Below, one piece after another: positions 27,959-36,493 of a stretch of 49,384 bases of DNA (positions are counted from its first letter, which is position 1; the number at the start of each line of letters is the position of its first letter). The DNA comes from Leisingera sp. JC1 (lineage in GTDB: Bacteria; Pseudomonadota; Alphaproteobacteria; Rhodobacterales; Rhodobacteraceae), in NCBI RefSeq assembly GCF_001679925.1, contig NZ_LYUZ01000114.1:90422-139805 (forward strand), read 5' to 3'. Under the pieces are notes generated by a model, which made no database searches, was not told the origin of the DNA, and saw nothing but the letters and a program-made list of their open reading frames with translations. Position numbers and translations under genes: made by a program.

Positions 27959-28195
27959 ATGCTCCCCGCCCGTTTTGCGCCCGTGTTGTTCAGCTTGATC
28001 CTGTCGGGGATGATGTCCTTCATCGTCACTGGCGTCGCCACCTGGAAGGCGCTGGGCTTCGGCACGGGTTTCGGCGGCGCCTGGATGCAGGCCTGGAGCC
28101 TGAGCTGGCCGATTGCCTTTGCCGTTGCCTTCACCGCCGCGCCCCTGGTGCGCAGGCTGGTGGCGAAACTGGTCAAGCAGCCCGCCGGAGGCTGA
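27959..28195 (+). CDS. DUF2798 membrane protein (tandem copy 2)
   Basis: The protein has 78 residues with AAAGGA nine bases before ATG 27959. It shares MxPARFAPxLxSxxxSxMMSxIVxG and SWPxAFxVxxxxAPLVRRxVA with the preceding gene at the same length, so the two are paralogues. Two transmembrane helices are predicted. It is separated from copy 1 by 90 bases containing a strong inverted repeat, so the copies may be expressed separately. No function is known for the family. Confidence 0.85.
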   Translation: MLPARFAPVLFSLILSGMMSFIVTGVATWKALGFGTGFGGAWMQAWSLSWPIAFAVAFTAAPLVRRLVAKLVKQPAGG

Positions 28196-28222
28196 GGCCG
28201 GGCGGTAAAAGGGCAGGGGATA

Positions 28223-28292
28223 CTCCCGCCCGCCGCAAGCAGCATCAAAGATGCAGCAGCAGCCGTTGGGCGTGGCGCCGCTGGCGCGGCGT
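28223..28292 (+). repeat. Composite two-hairpin intergenic repeat, copy D
   Basis: Box 1 CTCCCGCCC is at 28223-28231. Hairpin GCATC-AAA-GATGC is at 28242-28254. Box 2 GTTGGGC is at 28265-28271. Hairpin GCGCCGC-TGGC-GCGGCGT is at 28275-28292, with a closing G-T wobble. Box spacing is 32-33 nt. It begins 27 bases after the second DUF2798 stop. Confidence 0.75.
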
Positions 28293-28310
28293 AAGGGGTT
28301 TGCTGAGAAG

Positions 28311-28340
28311 CCCCTTAAGGGCAGGTCTGCCCTTAAGGGG
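28311..28340. repeat. 14-bp perfect inverted repeat next to copy D
   Basis: CCCCTTAAGGGCAG and CTGCCCTTAAGGGG are perfect reverse complements around GT. Each arm contains the palindrome CCCTTAAGGG. It lies between convergent genes and may act as a bidirectional terminator, though it has no T-run. Confidence 0.6.
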
Positions 28341-28396
28341 CGTTGCCGATTGTTTTCAGGGCGGGCCGCGTCAAGGGCAAGCCGCGCTGACCGCGC

Positions 28397-28411
28397 GGAG
28401 GCTGCGCCTCC
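28397..28411. terminator. Hairpin before the end of the small lipoprotein gene
   Basis: GGAGGC-TGC-GCCTCC forms a 6-bp stem nested within a wider GTCAAGGG...CCCTTGAC pair (28370-28377 and 28410-28417). It lies about 25 bases beyond the lipoprotein stop on the minus strand and could terminate that transcript. Confidence 0.4.
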
Positions 28412-28436
28412 CTTGACCCGGTGAGGCGAGGTTCCG

Positions 28437-28700
28437 TCAGTTCAGGCAGAGGAACAGGTCGTAATTCGTCCTCGCGGCGGAATCCTTGCGGGAAGAGGCA
28501 TGTTCCGCCTGTTTCCCGTGTTCCTTCTGACAGATCCGGTCGGCCTCCCGTGTGGCCGCCTTCAGCGCCCAATGCCGCGGGTGGTGCTGCCGGGTGGCGA
28601 TGGTCACGCTGTCGCCGTTGTATTCTGTAGCCGCGGGCCTGATGTGATGCGCGCAGCCGCCAACGGCGGCCAGCACGCTGGCAATAAACAGTTTTTTCAA
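28437..28700 (-). CDS. Small putative lipoprotein, unknown function
   Basis: The protein has 87 residues with AGGA six bases before ATG 28700. MKKLFIASVLAAVGGC looks like a lipoprotein signal with Cys16 as the lipidation site, although Gly at -2 is not ideal. The mature part (HHIRPAATEYNGDSVTI, then a helical EADRICQKEHGKQAEHAS) has two further Cys and a charged helix. No named family is recognised. It lies upstream of, and on the same strand as, the hairpin-rich gap and is convergent with the DUF2798 pair. Confidence 0.65.
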   Translation of the reverse strand: MKKLFIASVLAAVGGCAHHIRPAATEYNGDSVTIATRQHHPRHWALKAATREADRICQKEHGKQAEHASSRKDSAARTNYDLFLCLN

Positions 28701-28791
28701 TGGCCTGTCCTGAAATAGCTGGTCTCAATCCCGGGGCGTCAGCCGCGTCCGGCAGCCCCGGGCACAGGCATCCCAGCCCAAGAGCGGTGTG

Positions 28792-31596
28792 TCAATGCGC
28801 CTCGGCCCAGTTCGAACCGCGGCCTGCGTCCACCACCAGTTTCACGTCCAGATGCACCGCCGGATCGGCGGCGTTCTCCATCACCTCGCGGGCCGTCGCG
28901 ATGGTCTCTTCGACCGCCGCCTCCGGCACCTCGAACAGCAGTTCGTCATGCACCTGCAACAGCATCCGCGCAGGCAGATGGGCAATCGCCTCCGGCATCC
29001 GGATCATCGCCCGGCGGATCACATCTGCCGCGGTGCCCTGGATCGGCGCGTTGATCGCCGCGCGCTTGGCAAAGCCCGCCTTCGGCCCCTTGGCGTTGAT
29101 CTCCGCGGTATGGATCTTGCGCCCGAACAGGGTCTGGACGTAGCCATGCTCCTTGGCGAATTCGACGGTGCTGTCCATGTACTTGCGGATGCCCGGGAAG
29201 CGCTCGAAGTAGCGGTCGATGAACCCCTGCGCGTCCTTGCGCGGAATGCGCAGGTTGCGCGCCAGGCCAAAGCCGGAAATGCCATAGATCACACCGAAGT
29301 TGATCGCCTTGGCCTGGCGGCGGATCTCCGGCGTCATCTCCTCCAGCGGCACCTCGAACATCTCGGACGCGGTCATCGCGTGAATGTCGACACCTTCGGC
29401 AAAGGCCTGTTTCAGCGCATCAATCCCGGCCATGTGGGCGAGGATCCGCAGTTCGATCTGGCTGTAGTCGAGCGACAGCAGAACATTGCCTTCTTCCGCC
29501 ACAAACGCCTCGCGGATGCGGCGGCCTTCCTCGGTGCGCACGGGGATGTTCTGCAGGTTCGGATCGGTGGAGGCCATGCGCCCGGTGCTGGCCCCGGTCT
29601 GGGCATAAGATGTATGCACCCGGCCGGTGTCCGGGTTGATATGGTCCTGCAAAGCGTCCGTATAGGTCGACTTCAGCTTGGACAGCTGCCGCCAGTCCAG
29701 CACCCGCGCGGGCAGGTCGTGCTCGGTCGCCAGATCCTCCAGGATGTCCGCACCGGTGGCATAGGCGCCTGTTTTGCCCTTCTTGCCGCCTGGCAGCGCC
29801 ATCTTGTCGAACAGGATCTCGCCCAGCTGCTTGGGCGAGCCGACGTTGAAGGTCTCCCCCGCCAGCTCATGGATCTCCGCCTCCAAGCCCGCCATTTTCT
29901 GGGCGAAGGCGTTGGACATGCGCGAGAGCGTATCGCGGTCCACCTTGATGCCGTTGCGCTCCATATCCGCCAGCACCGGCACCAGCGGCCGCTCCAGCGT
30001 TTCATAAACCGTCGTGACCCGTTCCTGATGCAGTTGCGGCTTGAACAGCTGCCACAGGCGCAGGGTGATGTCGGCGTCCTCGGCCGCATAGGGTACCGCG
30101 TCATCAATTGGCACCCGGTCAAAGGTGATCGCGGACTTGCCGGTGCCCAACAGCGGCTTGATCGGGATCGGCGTGTGGTCCAGATAGCGTTCGGACAGCG
30201 CATCCATGCCATGCCCGTGCATCCCTGCATGCAGCGCGTAGGACATCAGCATGGTGTCGTCGATGGGCGCCACGTCCACGCCGTAGCGGTGCAGGATCTT
30301 GGCGTCGTATTTCATGTTCTGGCCGATTTTCATGATCGCTGGATCTTCCAGAACCGGTTTCAGCATGGCGATCGCTTCCTCCAGCGGCATCTGTCCCTCG
30401 GACAGGCCCTCGCCGCCGAACAGATCATCGCCCCCGGCCTTATGCGTGAGCGGAATATAGCAGGCCTCGCCCGCCTCCACGCACAGCGAGATGCCGACCA
30501 GATCGACGACCATTTCATCGAGGCCGGTGGTCTCGGTATCCACCGCCACCCAGCCGCGCTCGCGGATGCGGTCGACCCAGACCTGCAGCGCCGCCGCATC
30601 GCGGACGCATTCGTATTTCTCCTTGTCAAAGGGCACCGCCTCCGGCGCTGCCGCTGTGGAAGCCGCTGCGGCGGGGGCTTCCGGAATGGCCGGCGCCTCC
30701 ATGCCCAGCTGATCGGCCATGCGTTTCGACAGTGTGCGGAATTCCATCTCGCTCAGGAAAGTCAGCAGGGTCTCCGCATCCGGCTCCTTCACCTCCAGAT
30801 CGTCCAGGGTGAAGTCCAGCTCCATATTGCAGTCGAGCTGCACCAGCTTCTTCGACAGTTCGATCTGATCCCGCTTCTCAATCAGCGTTTGGCGGCGCTT
30901 GGGTTGTTTGATCTCCTCGGCCCGGTCCAGCAGTTCCTCGAGAGAGCCGAATTCGTTGATCAGCAAAGCGGCGGTCTTGATCCCGATCCCCGGCGCCCCT
31001 GGCACGTTGTCAACCGAGTCGCCCGCCAGCGCCTGCACATCCACCACCCGGTCCGGGCCGACGCCGAATTTCTCCACCACGCCGTCGCTGTCGATGCGCT
31101 TGTTCTTCATCGCGTCCAGCATCTCGACGCCGCCGCCAACCAGCTGCATCAGGTCCTTGTCCGAGGAGATGATGGTCACCCGCCCGCCGGCATCGCGCGC
31201 CTGATGCGCCAGCGTTGCGATGATGTCATCGGCCTCGAAGCCCTCGATCTCCTTGCAGGCGATGTTGAAGGCGCGGGTGGCGTCGCGGGTCAGCGGGAAC
31301 TGCGGCACCAGGTCCTCCGGCGCGGGCGGGCGGTTGGCCTTGTACAAATCGTACATCTCGTTGCGGAAGGATTTGCCGGAATAGTCGAAAATCACCGCCA
31401 CATGGGTCGGCGCATCCGGGCCCTTGTTGTCCTCGACCTGCTTAAACAGCATGTTGCAGAAACCCGCCACGGCGCCGATCGGCAGCCCGTCAGATTTTCG
31501 CGTCAGCGGCGGCAGCGCGTGATAGGCGCGGAAGATGAAGGCCGAGCCGTCGATCAGGTGGAGGTGACAACCTTTGCCGAACTGGGTATTGCTCAT
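28792..31596 (-). CDS. polA: DNA polymerase I
   Basis: The protein has 934 residues with GGAG eight bases before ATG 31596. All three domains are present. The 5'-3' exonuclease (about 10-295) has VIFDYSGKSFR, SSDKDLMQL and GDSVDNVPGAPGIG. The 3'-5' proofreading domain has VAVDTETTGLDEM, so the acidic DTE residues are intact. The polymerase domain has motif A LLSLDYSQIELRILAHM, the O-helix RRQAKAINFGVIYGISGFGL and motif C QVHDELLFEV. It functions in Okazaki-fragment maturation and excision-repair synthesis. It is divergent from a lipoprotein gene across only 31 bases, so that gene's promoter must lie inside or at the edge of polA. Confidence 0.98.
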   Translation of the reverse strand: MSNTQFGKGCHLHLIDGSAFIFRAYHALPPLTRKSDGLPIGAVAGFCNMLFKQVEDNKGPDAPTHVAVIFDYSGKSFRNEMYDLYKANRPPAPEDLVPQFPLTRDATRAFNIACKEIEGFEADDIIATLAHQARDAGGRVTIISSDKDLMQLVGGGVEMLDAMKNKRIDSDGVVEKFGVGPDRVVDVQALAGDSVDNVPGAPGIGIKTAALLINEFGSLEELLDRAEEIKQPKRRQTLIEKRDQIELSKKLVQLDCNMELDFTLDDLEVKEPDAETLLTFLSEMEFRTLSKRMADQLGMEAPAIPEAPAAAASTAAAPEAVPFDKEKYECVRDAAALQVWVDRIRERGWVAVDTETTGLDEMVVDLVGISLCVEAGEACYIPLTHKAGGDDLFGGEGLSEGQMPLEEAIAMLKPVLEDPAIMKIGQNMKYDAKILHRYGVDVAPIDDTMLMSYALHAGMHGHGMDALSERYLDHTPIPIKPLLGTGKSAITFDRVPIDDAVPYAAEDADITLRLWQLFKPQLHQERVTTVYETLERPLVPVLADMERNGIKVDRDTLSRMSNAFAQKMAGLEAEIHELAGETFNVGSPKQLGEILFDKMALPGGKKGKTGAYATGADILEDLATEHDLPARVLDWRQLSKLKSTYTDALQDHINPDTGRVHTSYAQTGASTGRMASTDPNLQNIPVRTEEGRRIREAFVAEEGNVLLSLDYSQIELRILAHMAGIDALKQAFAEGVDIHAMTASEMFEVPLEEMTPEIRRQAKAINFGVIYGISGFGLARNLRIPRKDAQGFIDRYFERFPGIRKYMDSTVEFAKEHGYVQTLFGRKIHTAEINAKGPKAGFAKRAAINAPIQGTAADVIRRAMIRMPEAIAHLPARMLLQVHDELLFEVPEAAVEETIATAREVMENAADPAVHLDVKLVVDAGRGSNWAEAH

Positions 31597-31627
31597 GGTT
31601 ATTCACTCCCGTTGATTTGGCGCCCGC

Positions 31628-32143
31628 ATGTTTCGAAAATCCTTATCCTTCATCCCCCGCCGCACTTCAATTGCCGTTCTGCCGGCCGCGCTGGCGGTTC
31701 TTGTCTCCTGCGCCGCTCCGGTCAGCCAAGACGGCACGATTGACGCCATTTTCCCCAAGAACTGCACGCACTCGCCGGGCGATCCCAATAACTGCACGCC
31801 GGTGGCCGCCTGCCTGGAAGGGGGCGATCTTTTCACTGGGCGCGCAATCGGTTGGCTTGACGGGACCTTCAGCGGCAGGACCGTGGCCGGGGCAGAATGC
31901 TCAGGGCAATGGAAGATACAAAGCACGGTCGGCAATTATGGGAACGCACAGATCACCTGTGATGATGGCCGTTCCGGTACGGCAAAGTTCTCCTATGCAA
32001 ACCTGGCCGCTTACACCGTCTGGGGGACGGGTGAATTGAGCGATGGCGGCGAATTCAAGGTCTGGGCAGGAAAGGGGCTGAAAGGGCTTCTGAAACGGAA
32101 ATACGGGACCGCAAATGCCATCTGCGCAGAGTTCCGTGAATAA
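31628..32143 (+). CDS. Putative lipoprotein, unknown function
   Basis: The protein has 171 residues. MFRKSLSFIPRRTSIAVLPA then ALAVLVSC gives a lipobox with Cys28. The mature region has many Cys (NCTH, NNCTP, AACLEGG, AECSG, ITCDD, AICAEF) and a Gly-rich beta pattern (GRAIGWLDGTFSGRTVAG; FSYANLAAYTVWGTGELSDGG). That is consistent with a small exported beta protein. I do not recognise a named family. It starts 31 bases from the divergent polA start and is convergent with the flavodoxin-like gene. Confidence 0.7.
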   Translation: MFRKSLSFIPRRTSIAVLPAALAVLVSCAAPVSQDGTIDAIFPKNCTHSPGDPNNCTPVAACLEGGDLFTGRAIGWLDGTFSGRTVAGAECSGQWKIQSTVGNYGNAQITCDDGRSGTAKFSYANLAAYTVWGTGELSDGGEFKVWAGKGLKGLLKRKYGTANAICAEFRE

Positions 32144-32170
32144 CGTGGAGCATTGACTGGGTGTGATGGC

Positions 32171-32656
32171 TCAAAACACCCCCATCATCAGCCCCGCGCC
32201 CATCGCCAGCCCCAGCTCGCGGCAGGCCTCCAGCTGATCCTCCGGGATCACCTTCTCCGCCAGAATGGCCTCCGGCGTTTGCGCATGGGTGCAGATAATC
32301 AGCGGCTTCTGCACCTCTTTCAGGCGCCAGCCGGTGGCAATCCGCGCGCATTGCCGCGCCGCGTTCTCGCCGTCCGATCCGGCGCAGACCATCTGCGCAT
32401 AAGGCCGCCCCTCGATCTGTCCCAGCACCGGGTAATAGCAGCGGTCGAAAAACTCTTTCATCTGGCCGGACAGCGCCGCCAGGTTCTCCGGCGCGCAGAA
32501 GATATAGCCGTCCGCCGCCAGCAAATCCTCCGGCCCGGCGTCTTCGGCGCGTTTCAGAATGGTGTCCGTCTCTCCTCGCGCGGCGTCAAACGCAGCCTCC
32601 GCCATCCGGCGGCTGCCGCCGGTGCGGCTGTGATAGACGATCAGAAGCTGTGCCAT
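32171..32656 (-). CDS. Flavodoxin-like / NAD(P)H-dependent FMN oxidoreductase
   Basis: The protein has 161 residues from ATG 32656. An upstream in-frame extension lacks similarity. MAQLLIVYHSRTGGSRRMAEA has the FMN phosphate loop (SRTGGSRR). The segment FCAPENLAALSGQMKEFFDRCYYP matches the flavodoxin_2/FMN-reductase loop pattern. It is probably a soluble flavin-binding reductase. The electron donor and acceptor are unknown. It lies 95 bases from the small membrane-protein gene on the same strand, so co-transcription is possible. Confidence 0.82.
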   Translation of the reverse strand: MAQLLIVYHSRTGGSRRMAEAAFDAARGETDTILKRAEDAGPEDLLAADGYIFCAPENLAALSGQMKEFFDRCYYPVLGQIEGRPYAQMVCAGSDGENAARQCARIATGWRLKEVQKPLIICTHAQTPEAILAEKVIPEDQLEACRELGLAMGAGLMMGVF

Positions 32657-32751
32657 ATCCGCTGCCCGCGCTTGGTTCCCGCACCGGACACTACTGGACG
32701 CAGGCAATTTTCCTCAAAGAAATTCGGCCGGAAAATTCGAATTTCCCGGTC

Positions 32752-33219
32752 TCAGTGCTGGATGTGCCCGCTTTGGGTAACTCGGCCGTCTTCCGCATAA
32801 CAAACAAACAGCGAGGCCGGGTCCATTTTGAAACCGCTGCACCAGCCGAGATTGTAGCGGTCGCAACTATTGCCGTGAATTGTGGTCCGCCCGTCAGCTT
32901 CTCCCAGGAGACCGGTTGCTTCTGAACGCTCCGTTCTGCCTGTGTACAAGTGATTGCGCAGCAGGTCGCCGACCATCGGGCCGCGAGGACAGGAAAGTGC
33001 CAGGTCCACGCAACGCCATTCAGGGCCATCGCCACATTCCCCGGCTGACGCCCACTTCTCAGGATCGAAGTCTTGGCCCCGGAACGGCAGTTCGTGGAGG
33101 TAAAAAGTCAGCGCCGGCGGATAGCTCAAAGCAAATCCGGCGGTCACTTCTGCCGCAATGGCAACGAGGGGTATTGCTGCAAGCGCAAGGAGGCCGCGCT
33201 TGATCCAGCGTCCGCTCAC
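32752..33219 (-). CDS. Small membrane-anchored protein, unknown function
   Basis: The protein has 155 residues. One N-terminal hydrophobic helix (about 8-32, [20 protein letters not shown]) is followed by a periplasmic-looking domain with paired Cys ([30 protein letters not shown]). A possible Trp-Cys patch is seen. The start ATG overlaps the stop of the zf-CHCC gene (ATGA), so it is expressed with it. I do not recognise a family. Lower GC in its 3' part (about 32.75-32.95 kb) contrasts with its neighbours. Confidence 0.75.
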   Translation of the reverse strand: MSGRWIKRGLLALAAIPLVAIAAEVTAGFALSYPPALTFYLHELPFRGQDFDPEKWASAGECGDGPEWRCVDLALSCPRGPMVGDLLRNHLYTGRTERSEATGLLGEADGRTTIHGNSCDRYNLGWCSGFKMDPASLFVCYAEDGRVTQSGHIQH

Positions 33220-33398
33220 TCCGCCGCCTTGGCCGCGTCCTCATAGATGAACTTGCAGTCGCAATAGGGGCATTCGACCCAGCCCTGCTCCTCCGGGATT
33301 TGCAGATAGACCCGCGGATGCCCCAGCGCGCCTTCGCTGCCGTCGCAGGCCACCTTGCGGCTGTTCACGATCCTGGTTTCCGGCGCTTCGGTGCTCAT
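33216..33398 (-). CDS. Zinc-finger domain protein, zf-CHCC (NDUFS6-like)
   Basis: The protein has 60 residues from ATG 33398 with AAGGA nine bases upstream. An upstream in-frame open stretch is antisense to the ABC gene. It contains [20 protein letters not shown] and ECPYCDCKF, giving the C-x(n)-H-x(n)-C-x2-C metal site of the zf-CHCC family. That family includes the mitochondrial complex I accessory subunit NDUFS6. In alphaproteobacteria the protein is thought to accompany complex I. The gene is coupled by ATGA overlap to the small membrane protein and is divergent from the ABC ATPase. Confidence 0.92.
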   Translation of the reverse strand: MSTEAPETRIVNSRKVACDGSEGALGHPRVYLQIPEEQGWVECPYCDCKFIYEDAAKAAE

Positions 33399-33469
33399 GG
33401 CTGGCAGTCCTTTCACTTTTCGGCTAGGCGCTTTTATGAGCCAAGGAAAAACCGGGGGCAAGTGCGGCG

Positions 33470-34402
33470 ATGAGTGCTGACGCAATCCAGATCAAAGCTT
33501 TGCGCAAAATCTACAAGGGCCATAAGGGCCAGCCGGAGAAACACGCGCTCAAGGGCGTCGACCTGACGGTGCCGCGCGGCTCTGTCTTCGGCCTGCTGGG
33601 GCCGAACGGCGCGGGCAAATCGACGATGATCAACATCCTCGCAGGCCTCGTGCGCAAGACCTCCGGCTCGGTGTCGATCTGGGGGTTCGACCAGGACGCA
33701 AACCCGCGCCAGAGCCGCGCCGCCATCGGGGTGATGCCGCAGGAGCTGAATCTCGACCCGTTCTTCACCCCGCGCGGCGCACTGGAAGTGCAGGCGGGGC
33801 TTTACGGCGTGCCCAAGCACGAGCGCCACAGCGACGAAATCCTGCGGATGATCGGGCTTGAGGACAAGGCAGAGGCCTATGCACGCACCCTCTCCGGCGG
33901 CATGCGGCGGCGGCTTCTGCTGGGCAAGGCGCTGGTGCATCACCCGTCTGTGCTGGTGCTGGATGAGCCGACGGCGGGCGTCGACATCGAGCTGCGCCAG
34001 ATGCTGTGGGAAAACATCCGCAAACTGAACGCGCAAGGCATGACCATCATCCTCACCACCCACTATCTGGAGGAGGCTGAGGAGATGTGCGACGAGATCG
34101 CCATCATCAACCAGGGCGAGGTGGTGGCGCGCGACAGCAAGTCCAGCCTGCTGGGCCGGCTTGATGCCAAGACCATGGTGGTGCAGCCCGCGGTGCCGGC
34201 GGCAGTGCTGCCGCAAGGCGACGGCATCGAGGCCGAGCTGCGCGAAGACGGCGCCGTTTGCCTGCGCTACCGCAGCCGCGCAACCAGCGCCGAAGACGTG
34301 CTGGCCGCGGTCCATGCGGCGGGTATTTCGATCCGCGACGTCAAGACAGAGGAAGCCGATCTGGAGGACGTCTTCCTGTCGCTGACCAAGGCCGCGGGAT
34401 AA
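33470..34402 (+). CDS. ABC transporter ATP-binding protein (YadG/CcmA-like)
   Basis: The protein has 310 residues. It has Walker [10 protein letters not shown] at about 44-52, signature LSGGMRRRL, Walker [12 protein letters not shown] and H-loop [10 protein letters not shown]. The C-terminal ~80 residues form the extension seen in drug and polysaccharide-exporter ATPases of the YadG class. A permease gene normally follows such ATPases, but none is present here: a 262-base gap and a LysR gene on the other strand follow instead. The cognate permease must be elsewhere or lost. Substrate unknown. Confidence 0.92.
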   Translation: MSADAIQIKALRKIYKGHKGQPEKHALKGVDLTVPRGSVFGLLGPNGAGKSTMINILAGLVRKTSGSVSIWGFDQDANPRQSRAAIGVMPQELNLDPFFTPRGALEVQAGLYGVPKHERHSDEILRMIGLEDKAEAYARTLSGGMRRRLLLGKALVHHPSVLVLDEPTAGVDIELRQMLWENIRKLNAQGMTIILTTHYLEEAEEMCDEIAIINQGEVVARDSKSSLLGRLDAKTMVVQPAVPAAVLPQGDGIEAELREDGAVCLRYRSRATSAEDVLAAVHAAGISIRDVKTEEADLEDVFLSLTKAAG

Positions 34403-34664
34403 TAGTCAAAACCATCTGTCTCATCCAGCCGGCAAGCGCGATTACGCCAGCCCGGGCAGCGGCCATTCCGGATGCGAGCGGCGTATGAGCCGGGCACTTC
34501 TGCCGCTTTCCGCAAATGTGCAGAACCCCGCTTTCAGATAGTTTGCAGCAAAACCGGCAGGTTCTGGGCTGCCTGCAAGTGAGGGAGTTTTTGAGCATTC
34601 CGTGCCGCTGGGCAGGTCTGTTACGGACCAAAATGCAGGTCTAGGCTCTGCGCGGCACAGGTGC
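34403..34664. other. Gap after the orphan ABC ATPase, no gene seen
   Basis: These 262 bases lie between the ABC ATPase stop and the LysR stop. I see no convincing open reading frame, hairpin with T-run, or repeat. They may hold the scar of the rearrangement that placed the LysR/TauD pair beside the ATPase. Confidence 0.4.
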
Positions 34665-35561
34665 TCAAACCTGGGTCCGGCACATATCCAGAAAAGCTGA
34701 GACCAGATCCGTCTGCCGCGACGCTCTTGCCAGCGCAATGGAAACCTCGAAACGGCCGATCTCCTGCGCGAGCGGGCGCGTGACCACAGCATCGCCTTCA
34801 ATCGTCTGGTTCCGGCCAGGCGGGAAGCCAACAAGCGTATAACCCAACCCCTTTCCCACATAAGCTTGAACCATTTCGCGGGATTGCGAGGTCAGCGGCA
34901 CCTCCGGGTCAAGACCGGCAGCCCGAAGCAAGTCAAGATAGCTGGGGCCGGGACCAGCCCGCGACACGGAAATGTAGGGAAGGCCGGACAGCTCCTCAAG
35001 CTGCACGCTGTCTGCCTTTACCAAAGGGTGCGACGCAGGCAGCAAAACCAAGGGCGGCAACGCCTTCAGGGTTTCGACATCGAAGCGCGTGTCATCTAAG
35101 CCCTGATTGAAAACAACAAGCGCATCGGTCTCCCCCGCATCTAGTGCTGCAACCAGGCTTGGAAAATCATCTTCCACGACTTCGATACGGACGCGGGGGT
35201 AGCTGTCGCGGAACGTCAGAACCGCAGGCAGCACAATCCGCTGGGCAATGGCATAATGTGTCCCGATCCGGATCGTGCCGGCTTCCCCCTTGGCCAGGTC
35301 GGCGGCATGACGGTCCAGGGCCTTCGCCCGCGTCAGCAGAGCTTCCGAATCTGTAAGGAACTCCGCCCCCGCACGGGTCAGCCGCATACCCCGCGCGGGA
35401 AAACGGTCAAACAAGGTCAGGCCAGTGACCGCTTCGAGTTTGTCCAGCGCCGATGAGACCGCCGCAGCGGAGACGTTCAGGTTTCGTGCCGCAGGCGCGA
35501 TACCACCGCAACGGGCAGTTTCCGACAGAAAGGCAAGTTGCCGCAGTGAAAATCGAACCAT
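34665..35561 (-). CDS. LysR family transcriptional regulator
   Basis: The protein has 298 residues from ATG 35561; an ATG four codons upstream is possible. The N-terminal winged helix-turn-helix reads FSLRQLAFLSETARCGGIAP then AARNLNVSAAAVSSALDKLE. The LysR_substrate effector domain follows from about residue 90. It is divergent from a TauD-type dioxygenase gene, the classic layout for a LysR protein controlling its neighbour. The inducer would likely be the dioxygenase substrate or product. A slightly lower GC3 than its neighbours is visible, which suits acquisition, but this is a weak sign. Confidence 0.92.
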   Translation of the reverse strand: MVRFSLRQLAFLSETARCGGIAPAARNLNVSAAAVSSALDKLEAVTGLTLFDRFPARGMRLTRAGAEFLTDSEALLTRAKALDRHAADLAKGEAGTIRIGTHYAIAQRIVLPAVLTFRDSYPRVRIEVVEDDFPSLVAALDAGETDALVVFNQGLDDTRFDVETLKALPPLVLLPASHPLVKADSVQLEELSGLPYISVSRAGPGPSYLDLLRAAGLDPEVPLTSQSREMVQAYVGKGLGYTLVGFPPGRNQTIEGDAVVTRPLAQEIGRFEVSIALARASRQTDLVSAFLDMCRTQV

Positions 35562-35652
35562 CAGAAAAATCATCCTTTGCGCCAGATTTATTCAGTTTTT
35601 TCGATCTTGGGCAATCTCCTATCCTTCCCGTCAGAGAACAGGGAGACAACCG

Positions 35653-36477
35653 ATGGACATCAGACCTTTGACAGGCGGCCTGGGGGCGGAAATTTTCGGA
35701 GCCGATATAAGAGACGCTGCGCAGTTCGCGGAAATCCACGCAGCCTTCGCTCAATATTCCGTCATTGTGCTCAGAGGGCAAAACATTGCCCCGGAAGACC
35801 ACCTGGATTTTGCACGACGCTTCGGTCCGATCAACGTGAACCGCTTTTTCAAACCCGTCGACGGGCATCCAGAAATCGCAACCGTCCTTAAGGAAAAGGA
35901 CCAGAAAGAAGCGGTCGGCGAAGGCTGGCACACCGATCATTCCTACGACCAGATCCCGGCGATGGGATCGGTACTGCATGCTATCGAGATGCCGCCATAC
36001 GGCGGTGACACGCTGTTCGTGTCGATGGGCGCGGCCTATGAGGCGCTGTCAGCCCCCATGCGCCGGTTTCTGGATGGGCTGACGGCTGTGCATTCGTCCC
36101 GTCACGTCTTTGGTGCGGCCGCGTCGGACAGCGAAGCGGCCAAAAGCGGGCGGTTGGGCAATGCCGAAGCGGCGACGCAGGATGCGCGCCATCCTGCCGT
36201 CATCACGCATCCGCTCAGCGGGCGCCGCGGATTGTTCGTAAACCCTGTTTTCACCACGCATATCGAGGGTTTGACGGCCGATGAATCTGCGGCCCTCCTC
36301 AACATGCTGTATGAGCACTGCAAACAGCCCGAATTTCAGGCCCGTGTCCGCTGGCAGGCAGGCGATATCACCATGTGGGACAATCGCGCCACCTGGCACA
36401 AGGCGATCAACGACTATCAAGGCTTCCGGCGTCTCATGCACTGGGTCACTGTGGATGGTGTAGCTTTGTCGGGTTAG
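35653..36477 (+). CDS. TauD/TfdA family Fe(II)/2-oxoglutarate dioxygenase
   Basis: The protein has 274 residues from ATG 35653 with GGGAG upstream. The Fe(II) facial triad is visible: H93-x-D95 in GWHTDHSYDQ and the distal H249 in TWHKAIND. Arg259/260 (GFRRLMHW) is the likely 2-oxoglutarate salt bridge. The family includes taurine, alkyl sulfate and 2,4-D dioxygenases, so the substrate is not predictable from this. No sulfonate ABC transporter genes are adjacent. Regulation by the divergent LysR gene is likely. The short intergenic region (35562-35652) holds an AT-rich stretch. Confidence 0.92.
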   Translation: MDIRPLTGGLGAEIFGADIRDAAQFAEIHAAFAQYSVIVLRGQNIAPEDHLDFARRFGPINVNRFFKPVDGHPEIATVLKEKDQKEAVGEGWHTDHSYDQIPAMGSVLHAIEMPPYGGDTLFVSMGAAYEALSAPMRRFLDGLTAVHSSRHVFGAAASDSEAAKSGRLGNAEAATQDARHPAVITHPLSGRRGLFVNPVFTTHIEGLTADESAALLNMLYEHCKQPEFQARVRWQAGDITMWDNRATWHKAINDYQGFRRLMHWVTVDGVALSG

Positions 36478-36493
36478 AAGCCCCCCAGCGCTA

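Noticed and set aside
28789-31743. 984-codon open frame antisense to polA
   Set aside because: Mirror of the polA coding frame with compositional bias; no domain and no ribosome site.
35562-35652. LysR T-N11-A operator and sigma-70 promoter for the dioxygenase gene
   Set aside because: AT-rich sequence is present but no symmetric T-N11-A dyad or good -35/-10 pair could be fixed with confidence.
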